Source: Dyadobacter psychrotolerans
GTDB taxonomy: Bacteria > Bacteroidota > Bacteroidia > Cytophagales > Spirosomataceae
DNA length: 64,000 nt
Assembly: GCF_004349265.1 (NCBI RefSeq)
Contig: NZ_SMFL01000002.1
Location: forward strand, 186,001-250,000
Reading direction: 5' to 3'
The notes below the pieces were generated by a model. The model saw only the letters and a program-made list of their open reading frames with translations, was not told the origin of the DNA and did no database searches. The position numbers and the translations under genes are program-made. Positions 17,381 through 27,900 of this stretch are shown piece after piece (the stretch's first letter is position 1; every line of letters begins with the position of its first letter).

Positions 17381-19522
17381 ATGAACAAGTTTCCTAAACT
17401 GGTTTTAAACGCCGTTTTACTTCTATCAGCAAGTATTTCTTTTGCACAAAAAATTGACCGCAAGTCGCTGGTCAGCAGGCATAATGTTGTTGTAAACACA
17501 ATGGATACGCTGTCATCACTGACAGTTGGTAACGGAAAATTCGCCTTCACCGTCGATGCAACCGGACTACAATCTTTTCCGGAATATTATACAAAAGGAG
17601 TTCCGCTGGGCACGCAGTCTGAATGGGGTTGGCACACCTTCCCAAATCCGGATGGGCTAAAATTTTCAGAGACTCTCAGACCGTATGATTTCAACGATAA
17701 AAAGGCCGGACTTTATTCAGTTCAATTCAAGGAACCTGAACGCAACAAAAAAGCAGTTGAATATTTTCGCGAAAATCCTGCCCGGTTACAACTGGGTAAC
17801 ATTGGTTTGGAAATTATTAAAAAAGACGGAAGTATTGCCAAACCGCAGGATATAGTAAATATTAAACAGGTTTTGAATCTTTGGACGGGTGAGATCACAA
17901 GCAATTTTAAGGTAGAAGGTCAGCCGGTAAGTGTAATTACGATAGGCGACGCCGTTCAGGATCTTATTGCGGTAAACATCAGTTCCCCGCTGTTGAAAGA
18001 GAAGCGGATTAAAATCAGATTCAGATTTCCGTATCCTACCAATGCATTTGCGGACATGGGCACAAATTATAAAAATGCTTCTTCTCACCAAACTGATCTG
18101 AGTCAGCCAACCGCAAATTCTGCGCTTTTTAGCCGCAAGCTGGACGATGATAAATATTTTGTTAAGGCGCAGTTCAATGGCAAAGCTGTTGTTTCCAAAG
18201 TGGAGGCTCATTACTTTACCCTGCTGCCCGCTGTATCAGAGAATTTTCAAATGTCAGTTTCTTTCGCTTCCAATCTTTCAGGGGGAATGCAAATGGGTTT
18301 TCCTGCGGTTAAAAAAAGCAGCGAAGATGGCTGGAAAAAGTTTTGGTTGTCGGGAGCGGCTGTTGATTTTTCGGGAAGTACCGACAAGCGCGCAAATGAA
18401 CTTGAAAGAAGAGTTATCCTATCACAGTACCTGACACGTGTTCAATGTGCTGGCAATTTTCCACCCCAGGAAACCGGGCTGACCTACAACAGCTGGTACG
18501 GAAAACCGCACATGGAAATGTATTGGTGGCACGGGGCGCACTACGCGCTTTGGAACCGTACCGATCTGCTCGAAAAAAGTATGCAGTGGTATTTTGATGC
18601 TTATGACGGTGCTGCGGATATTGCCAGGCGGCAGGGATTCAAGGGAGTCAGATGGCAAAAAATGACGGATCATCCGGGTGTTGAATCTCCTTCATCAGTT
18701 GGTTCTTTTCTGATCTGGCAGCAGCCGCATGCGATTTATCTTGCTGAGTTGATTTACAGAAATAATCCTTCCAAAGCTGTTTTACAAAAATACCAAAAGC
18801 TCATATTCGGAAGCGCAGAGTTTATGGCCTCCTTTGCTTACTACGATCCGGCAACGAAGTTTTATAACTTAGGAAAAGGCATCATTCCTGCGCAGGAATG
18901 TTATAATCCGGTCGAAACCTTTAACTCTCCATACGAGCTTGCTTATTGGAAATGGGCTTTGCAGGTCGCGCAGCAATGGCGTTCCCGATTGGGTATGCAG
19001 CCGGATAAAAACTGGCAGGATGTGATTGATAAAATTGCTCCGCTTTCTCAAAAAGATGGGTTGTACAGTGCAGCACAGAGTGTTGAGGATTCTTATTCAC
19101 CTGAAAGTAAGTTTACCATTGATCACCCGGCTGTACTTGCAGCGCTGAGTACTTTACCTGCCAATGGTTATGTCGATAAAGCCATTATGCAAAAAACGTA
19201 TGATAAAATAGAAAAAGTGTGGCACTGGGAGAGAACATGGGGCTGGGATTTTCCGCTGATCGCCATGACGGCTACACGCCTTGGCCAACCGGAAGATGCG
19301 GTAGATGCACTTTTCAAAAACATCACAACCAACACTTACCTGCCGAATGGACACAACTATCAGGATAAACGACTGACAATTTATCTGCCCGGAAATGGAG
19401 GAATTCTGGCAGCGGTAGCATTGATGTGCGCAGGTTCAGATGATATTAAAACACAAAACCCGGGTTTTCCTAAAAACGGGAAATGGAATGTGAAATGGGA
19501 AGGATTAAAAAAACAACCTTGA
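17381..19522 (+). CDS. Secreted (alpha/alpha)6-barrel glycoside hydrolase-like protein
   Basis: An exported protein of about 713 aa with a signal peptide (1-23, cleavage near SFAQ). The N-terminal part (30-300) looks like a beta-sandwich with LSSLTVGNGKFAFTVDATG. The rest is helical, with aromatic-rich HMEMYWWHGAHYALWNR near residue 375 and later WHWERTWGWDFPLIAMTA, the style of six-hairpin glycosidases of the GH65/GH95/GH15 group. I cannot name the family or the catalytic acid. The gene lies 8 bp before a pectinesterase gene, suggesting an operon acting on pectin-derived or rhamnogalacturonan oligosaccharides. The ATG at 17381 is the start; the 200 bp before it separates this locus from the nitrate island and holds nothing recognisable. 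Confidence 0.75.
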   Translation: MNKFPKLVLNAVLLLSASISFAQKIDRKSLVSRHNVVVNTMDTLSSLTVGNGKFAFTVDATGLQSFPEYYTKGVPLGTQSEWGWHTFPNPDGLKFSETLRPYDFNDKKAGLYSVQFKEPERNKKAVEYFRENPARLQLGNIGLEIIKKDGSIAKPQDIVNIKQVLNLWTGEITSNFKVEGQPVSVITIGDAVQDLIAVNISSPLLKEKRIKIRFRFPYPTNAFADMGTNYKNASSHQTDLSQPTANSALFSRKLDDDKYFVKAQFNGKAVVSKVEAHYFTLLPAVSENFQMSVSFASNLSGGMQMGFPAVKKSSEDGWKKFWLSGAAVDFSGSTDKRANELERRVILSQYLTRVQCAGNFPPQETGLTYNSWYGKPHMEMYWWHGAHYALWNRTDLLEKSMQWYFDAYDGAADIARRQGFKGVRWQKMTDHPGVESPSSVGSFLIWQQPHAIYLAELIYRNNPSKAVLQKYQKLIFGSAEFMASFAYYDPATKFYNLGKGIIPAQECYNPVETFNSPYELAYWKWALQVAQQWRSRLGMQPDKNWQDVIDKIAPLSQKDGLYSAAQSVEDSYSPESKFTIDHPAVLAALSTLPANGYVDKAIMQKTYDKIEKVWHWERTWGWDFPLIAMTATRLGQPEDAVDALFKNITTNTYLPNGHNYQDKRLTIYLPGNGGILAAVALMCAGSDDIKTQNPGFPKNGKWNVKWEGLKKQP

Positions 19523-19530
19523 ATATAAAC

Positions 19531-20553
19531 ATGAAAGAATTTCGGATGCTCGTGCTTCTGGTGAGCTGTTTTATTGCAGTAAAGGCCACGGCACAAAGTA
19601 AAGTTTTACCAACAAAATTAACCGTTGCCCAGGATGGCAGCGGCGATTATAAAACCATTCAGGAAGCGGTTAATTCTGTTCGGGATTTGGGTCAGAAGCG
19701 CGTTACAATTTTTATCAAAAAAGGGATTTACAAAGAGAAATTGATCATCCCAACCTGGAAAACGGCAATTTCGCTGATCGGGGAGGATCCTGCCAACACC
19801 ATTATTCGTCACAGCGATTTTTCGGGTAAAGATGTAGAAGGCGGCCATGACAGTTTTGGTAACAGCAAATTTTCAACCTATACATCTTTTACGGTTCTGG
19901 TACAGGGCAATGATTTTATTGCTGAAAACCTGACCATTGAAAACACTGCCGGCAGGGTAGGGCAGGCCGTTGCGCTTCATGTGGAAGCAGATCGTGCAGC
20001 TTTCAAAAATTGCCGTTTCCTGGGAAATCAGGATACACTTTATCTGGCGACAGAGGGCAGCCGGCAGTACTATGAAAATTGCTACGTGGAGGGCACGGTC
20101 GATTTTATTTTTGGTGAAGCAACAGTTGTTTTTCAAAACTGTACCGTTAAAAGCCTGACGGATTCCTACATTACCGCAGCGGCTACCAGAAAAGGGCATG
20201 AATTTGGTTTTGTGTTTTTTAATTGCAAATTAATCGCGGAGGCTTCGGCCACAAAGGTTTATCTGGGCAGACCCTGGCGGCCATATGCAAAAACTGTTTT
20301 TGTCAACAGCGAACTGGGAGCCCATATTTTGCCTCAGGGCTGGGATCCCTGGGTTGGGGATTCGATGTTTCCCGATAAGGATAAAACCGCACTTTATGCG
20401 GAATATAAAAATTCCGGCCCGGGGGCAGATGTTTCAAAAAGAATTCGCTGGTCAAAACAGCTTAAAGATCAGGAAGTGAAAAAATATACGGTCAAAAACA
20501 TCCTGGGAGGACCTGATGGCTGGGTACCTTTGCAGGTAATATCCGGACAATAG
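19531..20553 (+). CDS. Pectinesterase (carbohydrate esterase family 8)
   Basis: A secreted enzyme of about 340 aa that removes methyl esters from homogalacturonan. The signal peptide covers residues 1-22 (cleavage after TAQ). The family motifs appear in order: VAQDGSGDYKTIQEAV, GQAVALH, GNQDTLY (Gln and first catalytic Asp), GTVDFIFG (nucleophile Asp) and YLGRPWRPY (substrate-binding Arg and Trp). The length and right-handed beta-helix pattern are normal. The start is the ATG at 19531, 8 bp after the preceding glycosidase-like gene; an earlier in-frame ATG would lie within that gene and lacks the signal peptide at the front. This gene is the best evidence that the surrounding PUL targets pectin. 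Confidence 0.95.
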   Translation: MKEFRMLVLLVSCFIAVKATAQSKVLPTKLTVAQDGSGDYKTIQEAVNSVRDLGQKRVTIFIKKGIYKEKLIIPTWKTAISLIGEDPANTIIRHSDFSGKDVEGGHDSFGNSKFSTYTSFTVLVQGNDFIAENLTIENTAGRVGQAVALHVEADRAAFKNCRFLGNQDTLYLATEGSRQYYENCYVEGTVDFIFGEATVVFQNCTVKSLTDSYITAAATRKGHEFGFVFFNCKLIAEASATKVYLGRPWRPYAKTVFVNSELGAHILPQGWDPWVGDSMFPDKDKTALYAEYKNSGPGADVSKRIRWSKQLKDQEVKKYTVKNILGGPDGWVPLQVISGQ

Positions 20554-20563
20554 GTTTTTGGAC

Positions 20564-20598
20564 GGCTGAAATTTGACCTAATTGTTTAAATTTCAGCC
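20564..20598. terminator. Bidirectional terminator between pectinesterase and hybrid regulator
   Basis: GGCTGAAATTT (20564-20574) pairs perfectly over 11 bp with AAATTTCAGCC (20588-20598) around a 13-base loop. It lies between two convergent genes and its right arm overlaps the stop codon of the leftward regulator. Confidence 0.65.
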
Positions 20599-23500
20599 TT
20601 CCGGGCTCACGCCCTGATCCTTTGCTGCATATTCACTCGGTGTTTTACCAAATTGTTTTTTGAACTCTTTGCTGAAATATTTTCGGTCGTCATAACCTAC
20701 AGCATAAGCTACTTCATAGACCGTCATTTTGTTTTGTTCGAGAAGCTGAGCAGCCTTTTTTAGCCGGATCGATTTTAGAAAGTCGTTGACCGACATATCT
20801 GTGATCGCTTTCAGCTTTTTGTATAACACCGACTGGCTCATATTCACCTTTTCAGCAAGCATCACCACACCAAATTCAGGATTGTCCATCAGCTCCTCTG
20901 TGATCTGCACGATCCTGTTTAAAAATTGTTCATCGACGGTATCAATTGGCAGGTTTCTTGGCTGTAAAGTAACCTGACGGCTGTATTTTTCCCGCATAAG
21001 CCGCCGCGAGGCAAGCAGGTTTCTTAGTTTTACTTCCAACACCTGAATACTAAATGGCTTGGAGATATAGGCATCCGCGCCGGTTTTTAACCCGCTAAGC
21101 TGATGATTCAGAGAGGCTTTTGCCGTGAGCAGAATGACAGGAATATGACTTGTTCTCTGATCAGTCTTGAGTTTGGTGCAAAGTGTCAAACCATCCATCT
21201 CAGCCATCATAACATCACTGACGATCAAATCCGGAATGAGTTCAGCTGCGTAGTCCCATCCTGTTTTTCCATTTTCAGCTTCAATGATTTGATACTGGCT
21301 GCTTAAAGAATCAACGACAAATTCGCGGACTTCGGAATTGTCCTCCACAAGCAGGATCGTTGGTTTTTGCTCATCCACCGGAAAAACGGAAACTTCTTTA
21401 TGCATCTGCTCAAAAAGCGGTTCGAGATACACTGACCCTGCAGCTTCCGAGCGGAGTTGTGAAGCGTCGAAATGTTTGCTTCCTTTTTGTAAGATAATGG
21501 TAAAACAGGTTCTTCCTGCCTTATTGTTTTGCTGCTGCCGGCTTTCGACTGTAAGTTTTCCTTTATGAAGCTCAACAATGCTTTTCGATAAAGCCAGACC
21601 TATGCCGTAACCCGTGTTTTGTTTTCCATAATCATAAACCTGAAAGAAATTTTCAAACAGTTTACTTAAATACTGGGGCGCTATACCCTTGCCGTTATCA
21701 ACAATTCTGATTTCAACGGACTGCGGTTTGTCCTCTGTGATCATCGTAACGCTGCCGCCATCCTGGGTAAACTTGTAAGCATTGCTAAGCAGATTAAAAA
21801 TCACCTTTTCAAGTTGTTCCTGATCAAAATACAGCTCTATTACATCTGCATTACTTTCAAAGACCGAAGTGATGCTGCGGTACTGGGATGGCAGACTGAA
21901 AGCGGAAAAAACTTCCCTCAGGAACGGGACCAAGTCGTTTCTGGTGATTTGCAGTTGAAGATGATTGGTTTCTGCTTTTCGAAAATCCATTAATTCACTC
22001 ACCAGTCTAAGCAGTCTTTCTGCATTTTTTCTGACCTGCGTAAGCTGTGATTGCAGTAGTGTATTTTCTGTTTCTGTGGCAATCAGACGTTCTACCGGGC
22101 CTTGAATCAGGGTAAGGTGCGTTCTGATTTCATGTGAAACGTTGGTGAAAAAATCCAGCTTAACCTGCTGGAGTTCATGTTCTCTTTTGAAGAGCGCAGT
22201 CAGATAAAAGTAGCGGACAACGAACCACAGAATACCCGTAAAGGTGATGGCATACAGACAGTAAGCCCACCAGGTTTTCCAAAACGGTGGTAGAACTTCA
22301 ATGATTAATCTTGCAGGTACTTTGCTCCACAAACCATCGTTGTTAGCACCTTTCACCAAAAAAGTATACTTTCCTGCCGGAAGATTGGTGTAGGTCGCCG
22401 AGGACGTATTGACATAATTCCAGTCCTTTTCAAACCCTTCCAGCTTGTATGCATAGCTGTTTTTTCCTGGTTTGATGTAATTGAGAAGGGCGAAATCCAG
22501 TGTGAAAATGTTCTGACTATGCGAAAGTTTTATTTCATCAGTCATGCCGATGTCTTTTGCAAGCAGCTCATCTTCTGCTCCGATGCCAACGGGTTTGTTG
22601 AAGAGTTTCAGGGAAGTAAAGACGACAGGCGCAGCAAATTCATTGATCTCAATATTGTCAGGAAAAAAATGCACCATCCCGTTTACTCCGCCAAAAAACA
22701 TTTCACCGGAGTTACTTCTGTAAGCCGCGTTCATCCGAAATTCGTTACCGGAAAGGCCGTCTGTGGTATTATAATTCTTGAAATTTTGGTTTTTTACATC
22801 AAACCGGCATAAACCGTTGTCGGTACTAACCCACAAATTTCCCTGACCATCGCTGAGTATGCCCAGTACATTGTCATTTGGCAGTCCGTCTTTTTGGGTG
22901 TAGGTTTTAAAGCTTTTCTTATTCGGATCAAAGCCGGTCAGTCCGCCGTTGTAGGACCCAACCCAGATAACGCCGCTGGTATCTTCACTGATGCAATTAA
23001 TGATGACCGGGAACGGATGGTTCAATGGATATTTTGATCTTATCCAGCTTATTTTTTTTAAACCCTTTTCAATCAGGTTAAGGCCTTCACCGGTACCAAC
23101 CCAGATATTGCCCTTGGAATCCTCGAAGAGTGTTCTGACAAAATTGCCGCTAAGCTGAAAGGGCGGCCTGGTTTGGACGCTGTAATGATCGAAGGTTCCG
23201 GTTGTCCGGTTTAAAATATTGATTCCTTTCTGATCAGTTCCTACCCAGAGTCTTCCCTGTTTGTCTTCCAAAATGGCGTTGACGTTATCCGAGCTTATCG
23301 AACGCGGATCGGTGGGGTCGTGATGAAACGCTTTGTAAATCCCGGTTTGCGGATCATAACTGTTAAGTCCTCCAAGGTGCATGCCGATCCACAGCTTTCC
23401 ATCCCTGCTTTTTACCAGAGACTTTATTAGATTTGAACTTAGCCCGGAAGATGAATTTTCAGTGCTTCTTAATTTTGACACCGTGCCGGTTGCCTCATTC

Positions 23501-24711
23501 AAAAAGTTTATCCCACCGCCCTCCGTACCAACCCATAAGTTGTTTTTTTCGTCAGCGGTAATTGCACTGACCACATTATGACTCAGGCTGTATTTTGAAG
23601 TTCCGTTTTGGATAACGTTAAAGGGTGTGGAATGAGAATAAACGATATTCACGCCGTCGAAGTAAGTTCCCAGCCAAACCGATTGGCTTGCATCCTGAAA
23701 AATAGAATAAAGCGAATTCTGGCTCAGACTGCTTCTTTTTTCGGGATTGTGCTGGTAACTTTGAAATGTCCTGTTGACCGGGTCGAAAATACTCAAACCT
23801 TCCAGTGTGCCTATCCAGATTTTTCCGGATTTATCCGTCATCAGCCTTCTGATGTTATTGTGAATCAGACTCGACGCCTGGTTGGTATGCCCGAACCGGA
23901 TAAAACTTTTAGAGCTGTTTTGGTACAAATTTAATCCACCCAGCTTTGTGCCAATCCAGATGTTTTTTTGTAAATCCTCCGTTACAGAAGTTACAAAATT
24001 GTCACTCAGGCTGTTTGACTTTTTTTTGTTATTGACAAAGGATTCAAAAAGAACACGATCATTCTGGAAAGTCATCTTTGATAAACCGCTGGTTGTACCT
24101 ACCCATAAGTTTCCGTTTGAATCCTCGAAAACTGCACGTACATCATTTCCTGGCAAACTGGGTTGGGAACCCGAATGAAAATAGGATTTAAATAAATTTT
24201 GTTTTCTGTCGGTGAGCAGGTTGAGTCCGTTAGAGGTTCCTACCCATAAGCGCCCACTTCGGTCTTCGTAGATACAGTTAACCGTTTGGTTACTAAGTGT
24301 CTTTTTAGAAATATCTCCCGCCAGGATCTGTGTAAAAGAATCCGTTTCCGGATTGTATTTATTCAGCCCGCCGCTGGTACCAAACCACAAAGTTTTCTTT
24401 GAGTCGGACAGTGATGAGAGAATGTAGTCGTTGGATATACTGGTGGAATCCGCCGGGTTATGTTTATAAATTTTAAAACCGCGTGTGTCATATTTATTCA
24501 GTCCGTAACCTGTACCAAACCACATGAAACCTCTGTAATCCTGTGCGATGGTCAGTACCGAATTTTGGGACAAACCATCTTCTGAATCCAGGTGATTAAA
24601 AACCATATTTTGACCAGCCGCAATCCCGAAAGAAAAAAAGGCAGCTAAGAGCACGATCACAAACCGCCCGGGATTCTTCAAAAAGAAAGATAAAATCGGC
24701 TTTTGGTTCAT
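20593..24711 (-). CDS. Hybrid two-component system regulator (propeller-Y_Y_Y-kinase-receiver-AraC)
   Basis: A 1372-aa inner-membrane regulator that senses glycan fragments in the periplasm and activates PUL transcription. The order is: signal segment (1-33); many two-component propeller repeats of the type LWVGTxxGLN (about 45-690); a Y_Y_Y domain (about 745-810); a membrane helix (WWAYCLYAITFTGILWFVV, near 820); HisKA with His860 in NVSHEIRT; HATPase_c with DNGKGIAPQY and GYGIGLALS; a receiver with D1166 in VSDVMMAEMDG; and a C-terminal AraC-type HTH ending YFSKEFKKQFGKTPSEY. Oddly, residue 865 is His where the H-box usually has Pro (HEIRTPLT); the codon is CAC, one base from CCC. It is divergent from susC at 24909, which it probably controls. 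Confidence 0.96.
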   Translation of the reverse strand: MNQKPILSFFLKNPGRFVIVLLAAFFSFGIAAGQNMVFNHLDSEDGLSQNSVLTIAQDYRGFMWFGTGYGLNKYDTRGFKIYKHNPADSTSISNDYILSSLSDSKKTLWFGTSGGLNKYNPETDSFTQILAGDISKKTLSNQTVNCIYEDRSGRLWVGTSNGLNLLTDRKQNLFKSYFHSGSQPSLPGNDVRAVFEDSNGNLWVGTTSGLSKMTFQNDRVLFESFVNNKKKSNSLSDNFVTSVTEDLQKNIWIGTKLGGLNLYQNSSKSFIRFGHTNQASSLIHNNIRRLMTDKSGKIWIGTLEGLSIFDPVNRTFQSYQHNPEKRSSLSQNSLYSIFQDASQSVWLGTYFDGVNIVYSHSTPFNVIQNGTSKYSLSHNVVSAITADEKNNLWVGTEGGGINFLNEATGTVSKLRSTENSSSGLSSNLIKSLVKSRDGKLWIGMHLGGLNSYDPQTGIYKAFHHDPTDPRSISSDNVNAILEDKQGRLWVGTDQKGINILNRTTGTFDHYSVQTRPPFQLSGNFVRTLFEDSKGNIWVGTGEGLNLIEKGLKKISWIRSKYPLNHPFPVIINCISEDTSGVIWVGSYNGGLTGFDPNKKSFKTYTQKDGLPNDNVLGILSDGQGNLWVSTDNGLCRFDVKNQNFKNYNTTDGLSGNEFRMNAAYRSNSGEMFFGGVNGMVHFFPDNIEINEFAAPVVFTSLKLFNKPVGIGAEDELLAKDIGMTDEIKLSHSQNIFTLDFALLNYIKPGKNSYAYKLEGFEKDWNYVNTSSATYTNLPAGKYTFLVKGANNDGLWSKVPARLIIEVLPPFWKTWWAYCLYAITFTGILWFVVRYFYLTALFKREHELQQVKLDFFTNVSHEIRTHLTLIQGPVERLIATETENTLLQSQLTQVRKNAERLLRLVSELMDFRKAETNHLQLQITRNDLVPFLREVFSAFSLPSQYRSITSVFESNADVIELYFDQEQLEKVIFNLLSNAYKFTQDGGSVTMITEDKPQSVEIRIVDNGKGIAPQYLSKLFENFFQVYDYGKQNTGYGIGLALSKSIVELHKGKLTVESRQQQNNKAGRTCFTIILQKGSKHFDASQLRSEAAGSVYLEPLFEQMHKEVSVFPVDEQKPTILLVEDNSEVREFVVDSLSSQYQIIEAENGKTGWDYAAELIPDLIVSDVMMAEMDGLTLCTKLKTDQRTSHIPVILLTAKASLNHQLSGLKTGADAYISKPFSIQVLEVKLRNLLASRRLMREKYSRQVTLQPRNLPIDTVDEQFLNRIVQITEELMDNPEFGVVMLAEKVNMSQSVLYKKLKAITDMSVNDFLKSIRLKKAAQLLEQNKMTVYEVAYAVGYDDRKYFSKEFKKQFGKTPSEYAAKDQGVSPEG

Positions 24712-24908
24712 GATGGTTTAGCAGCTCTCAGCTGATTATTGTAAAAAAACGAAAAAGTGCTTTTTATGCGAAAATAACAATATTTTGACCGAATTGTCCC
24801 CCTAATCAAACAGAATTTTCTCCCCAGGATTCAGGGGTTTGTCATCAATTTTGTTGGCCGATTTTACAGTAAGGCAAAACATTATAACCGTACAAACCTT
24901 TTAACCTT

Positions 24909-27900
24909 ATGGAGTATTCTACCAGTTCCCTTAAAAACAAAGTCTGGCTGTTGCCTCCCCGCGGATCTTTCCGTAACCGGATGGCAGCATGGACAAAAGC
25001 CAGCCTTGGGGCCATGTTAGTTATTGTTATTTTCACTAGTATTTTAAATCCTGCTACTGCCGGCGCACGAATGCTGCGAACCGTAGCCGACATTACGGGT
25101 AAAGTTACCGACGAGAAAGGCGAGAGCCTACCCGGAGTAAGTGTCGTTCTAAAAGGCACTCAACAGGGAACAGTTACAGATGTTGACGGAAAATTTAAAC
25201 TTTCTGTTGCAGATGTGACTGACAAAATTCTGGTTTTTAGCTTTGTTGGATACGATCCAAAAGAAGTAGAAATCGGATCGCAGACAAATTTTTCTGTCAA
25301 TCTAACCGCTTCCACAAGCACACTTAACGAACTGGTTGTGGTGGGTTATGGTGAGCAGAAAAAGGTGAACCTGACAGGATCTGTTGCCACGATCGATTCA
25401 AAAAGTATTGAAAGCCGGCCGGTAACCAACCTTTCTTCTTCTCTGGCGGGTTTGGGTCAGGGCGTTTACGTGCGTCAGGGCTCAGGAAAACCGGGAGATG
25501 ATGGGGCTACGATCCGTATCAGAGGTACAGGTACTTTGAACGATAATAGCCCGCTTGTTTTAATTGACGGAATTATCGGGGTAATGGATGCGGTAAACCC
25601 TAACGACGTAGAAAATATTTCAATCCTGAAAGATGCCGCTTCATCGGCAATTTACGGATCACAGGCGGCCAACGGTGTTATTTTAATCACAACCAAAAAA
25701 GGATCCAAAAACAGAACGACTGTTTCTTACAGCGGTTTATTCTCGACAGCCAGTCCCAGCGCTTTGCCGGAATTCGTTTCTGATTATCCGCTTCACATGC
25801 GTTTGTTTAACGAAGGCGCCGCGAACATAGGCCGTGCTACACCTATTTATTCGGCACAAACCATTCAGACCTGGGAAGATGCAAAGGCAAATCCAAACGG
25901 TTTAAATGCAAACGGGGCACCCAACTGGCTGGCCTACCCAAATACCAACTGGGGCGATGTTATTTTTGAAAATAATATGGTTCAAAATCACAACCTGTCA
26001 GTCAACGGCGGAAGCGATAAAGCACTTTTCAATATTTCACTGGGCTATCTGGACAATCCCGGTGTGATGCAGAACACGGGTCTTAAAAGATATCAGCTTC
26101 GTGCAAATGTGCAGGCTACGTTAGCCAAATTTATCACGATTGGTACCCAAACTTTTGCTCAAACACAGTCAAAGGATCTGGGAAATACCGGTAACGCATT
26201 TAACTTCCTCCGCCAGACCGTGCCGGGTGTTTATCCGTATTATGACGGAAGATACGGACAGCCTTCGGCGACAGATGAGATCCAGACAGCGAACAACATC
26301 CTGACCTACCTGAACTCAACCGGTGGAGACGATAGAGAATCCAGATTTAACACGACGCTTTTTGCCAATTTTGATATTTTGAAAGGATTGAAATTTGAGA
26401 CCAAACTGAATTATCAGATGCGGTTTGCAGAATATAACTCACATGCAATTCCCTTGCTGAGATGGAATTTTGCCAATAATATCGCGGATGATATCAGCCA
26501 GACCAACGATCCGACAACGATGAGTACAAGTTATTCCTTTAACAAAAATTATCAGGTAACCTTTGATAACGTGCTGCGTTACAACACGATATTGGGAAAG
26601 GATCATGACATTGGTGCGCTGGCAGGTTACAACCAGTATTATTACAATTATTATGACCTTGGTGCTTCCAAGATGGGTCTGATCGACTGGACGATTACCA
26701 CGCTTGGTTCGGCAACAGACCTGAGCAGCATTTCAGGCCAGGAATATGACCGTTCGATGCGCTCCTGGTTTGGACGTGTGAATTATGCCTTTCGTTCTAA
26801 ATATCTTTTCGAAGCCAATGTTCGTTACGATGGATCTTCACGGTTTTCACCTCAAACCCGCTGGGGTACTTTCCCATCGTTTTCAGCAGGATGGAGAATT
26901 TCTGAAGAACGCTTTTTCAGAGATCTGGGAACGCCTTTAACGAATTTGAAACTGCGTGCATCCTGGGGTAAGCTTGGTAACAACGCCTCGGGAGATTATG
27001 ATTACCAGGCAACTTATGGCAAAGTAGGGTATTCTTTCAACGGAGCGGTTTCATCCGGTCTTGTTCAGGGAAAAATTGCCAACCCGCTTTTGAAATGGGA
27101 AACAACTACGGTTACAAACGTCGGCGTTGACGCAAACGCATTCAATAACCGCGCTAATATCGAACTCGAATGGTATCAGAAATATACTGACGGCATTCTG
27201 ACAACTCCTCCAATTCCAATTACAGCTGGAACTGTTTCTGCACCTACGCAAAACACAGCCGCAGTACGCAACCGCGGGCTTGAACTTTCGCTGGGATGGA
27301 GAGATAAAATCGGAGAATTTAACTACTCGGTAAGTGGAAATTTTGCCTACAACATCAACAAAGTAATGACCTATAAAGGGAAATTACGTGAGCAGTGGGT
27401 TGAAAACGCCAACGGTACCCGCACCTACACAAGCAACCTGGGCGAAGTGTCAACCGGCGGCGATAACCAGATTCTGGAAGGTTATGCTATCAATGAATTC
27501 TACCTGCGTGAACGCTACAAAGGAGACGGAAGTTTTGCCGCAGGCGGAGATGTAAATATCAACAGCGGTCCGAAAGATGGTATGATCCGTACACCGGAAG
27601 ATCTGGCATGGGTAAATGCAATGAAAGCAGCCGGTTATTCTTTTTCTCCTGTAAACGGGGTGGGTAAATCGCAGCTTTACTACGGTGATTTTATCTTTGC
27701 AGATTTAAACGGAGACGGAATTTATGGTAACTCCTATGACAGGAAATTTACCGGTACTACTTCCACCCCCCGCTACATTTTTGGTCTGACGCTTAACGGT
27801 TCCTGGAAAGGATTTGACCTGTCGATGCTTTGGGCGGGATCAACCGGAATGCAGTATTACTACAATGCAGAAGGCTATAACAACTCGATCGTACGTGACG

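Noticed and set aside
17786..18211. A 141-codon leftward frame opposite the glycosidase-like gene at 17381
   Set aside because: It is shadowed by a clearly exported protein and lacks a ribosome-binding site.
24791..24840. A CCCC..GATT/GGGG imperfect dyad upstream of the first susC
   Set aside because: Pairing is too poor and loops too long to call an operator or terminator.
24845..25159. A 104-codon leftward frame covering the start of the first susC gene, which could be taken for a leader protein
   Set aside because: It mirrors the codon pattern of the signal peptide and first domain of SusC; the protein has no independent features.
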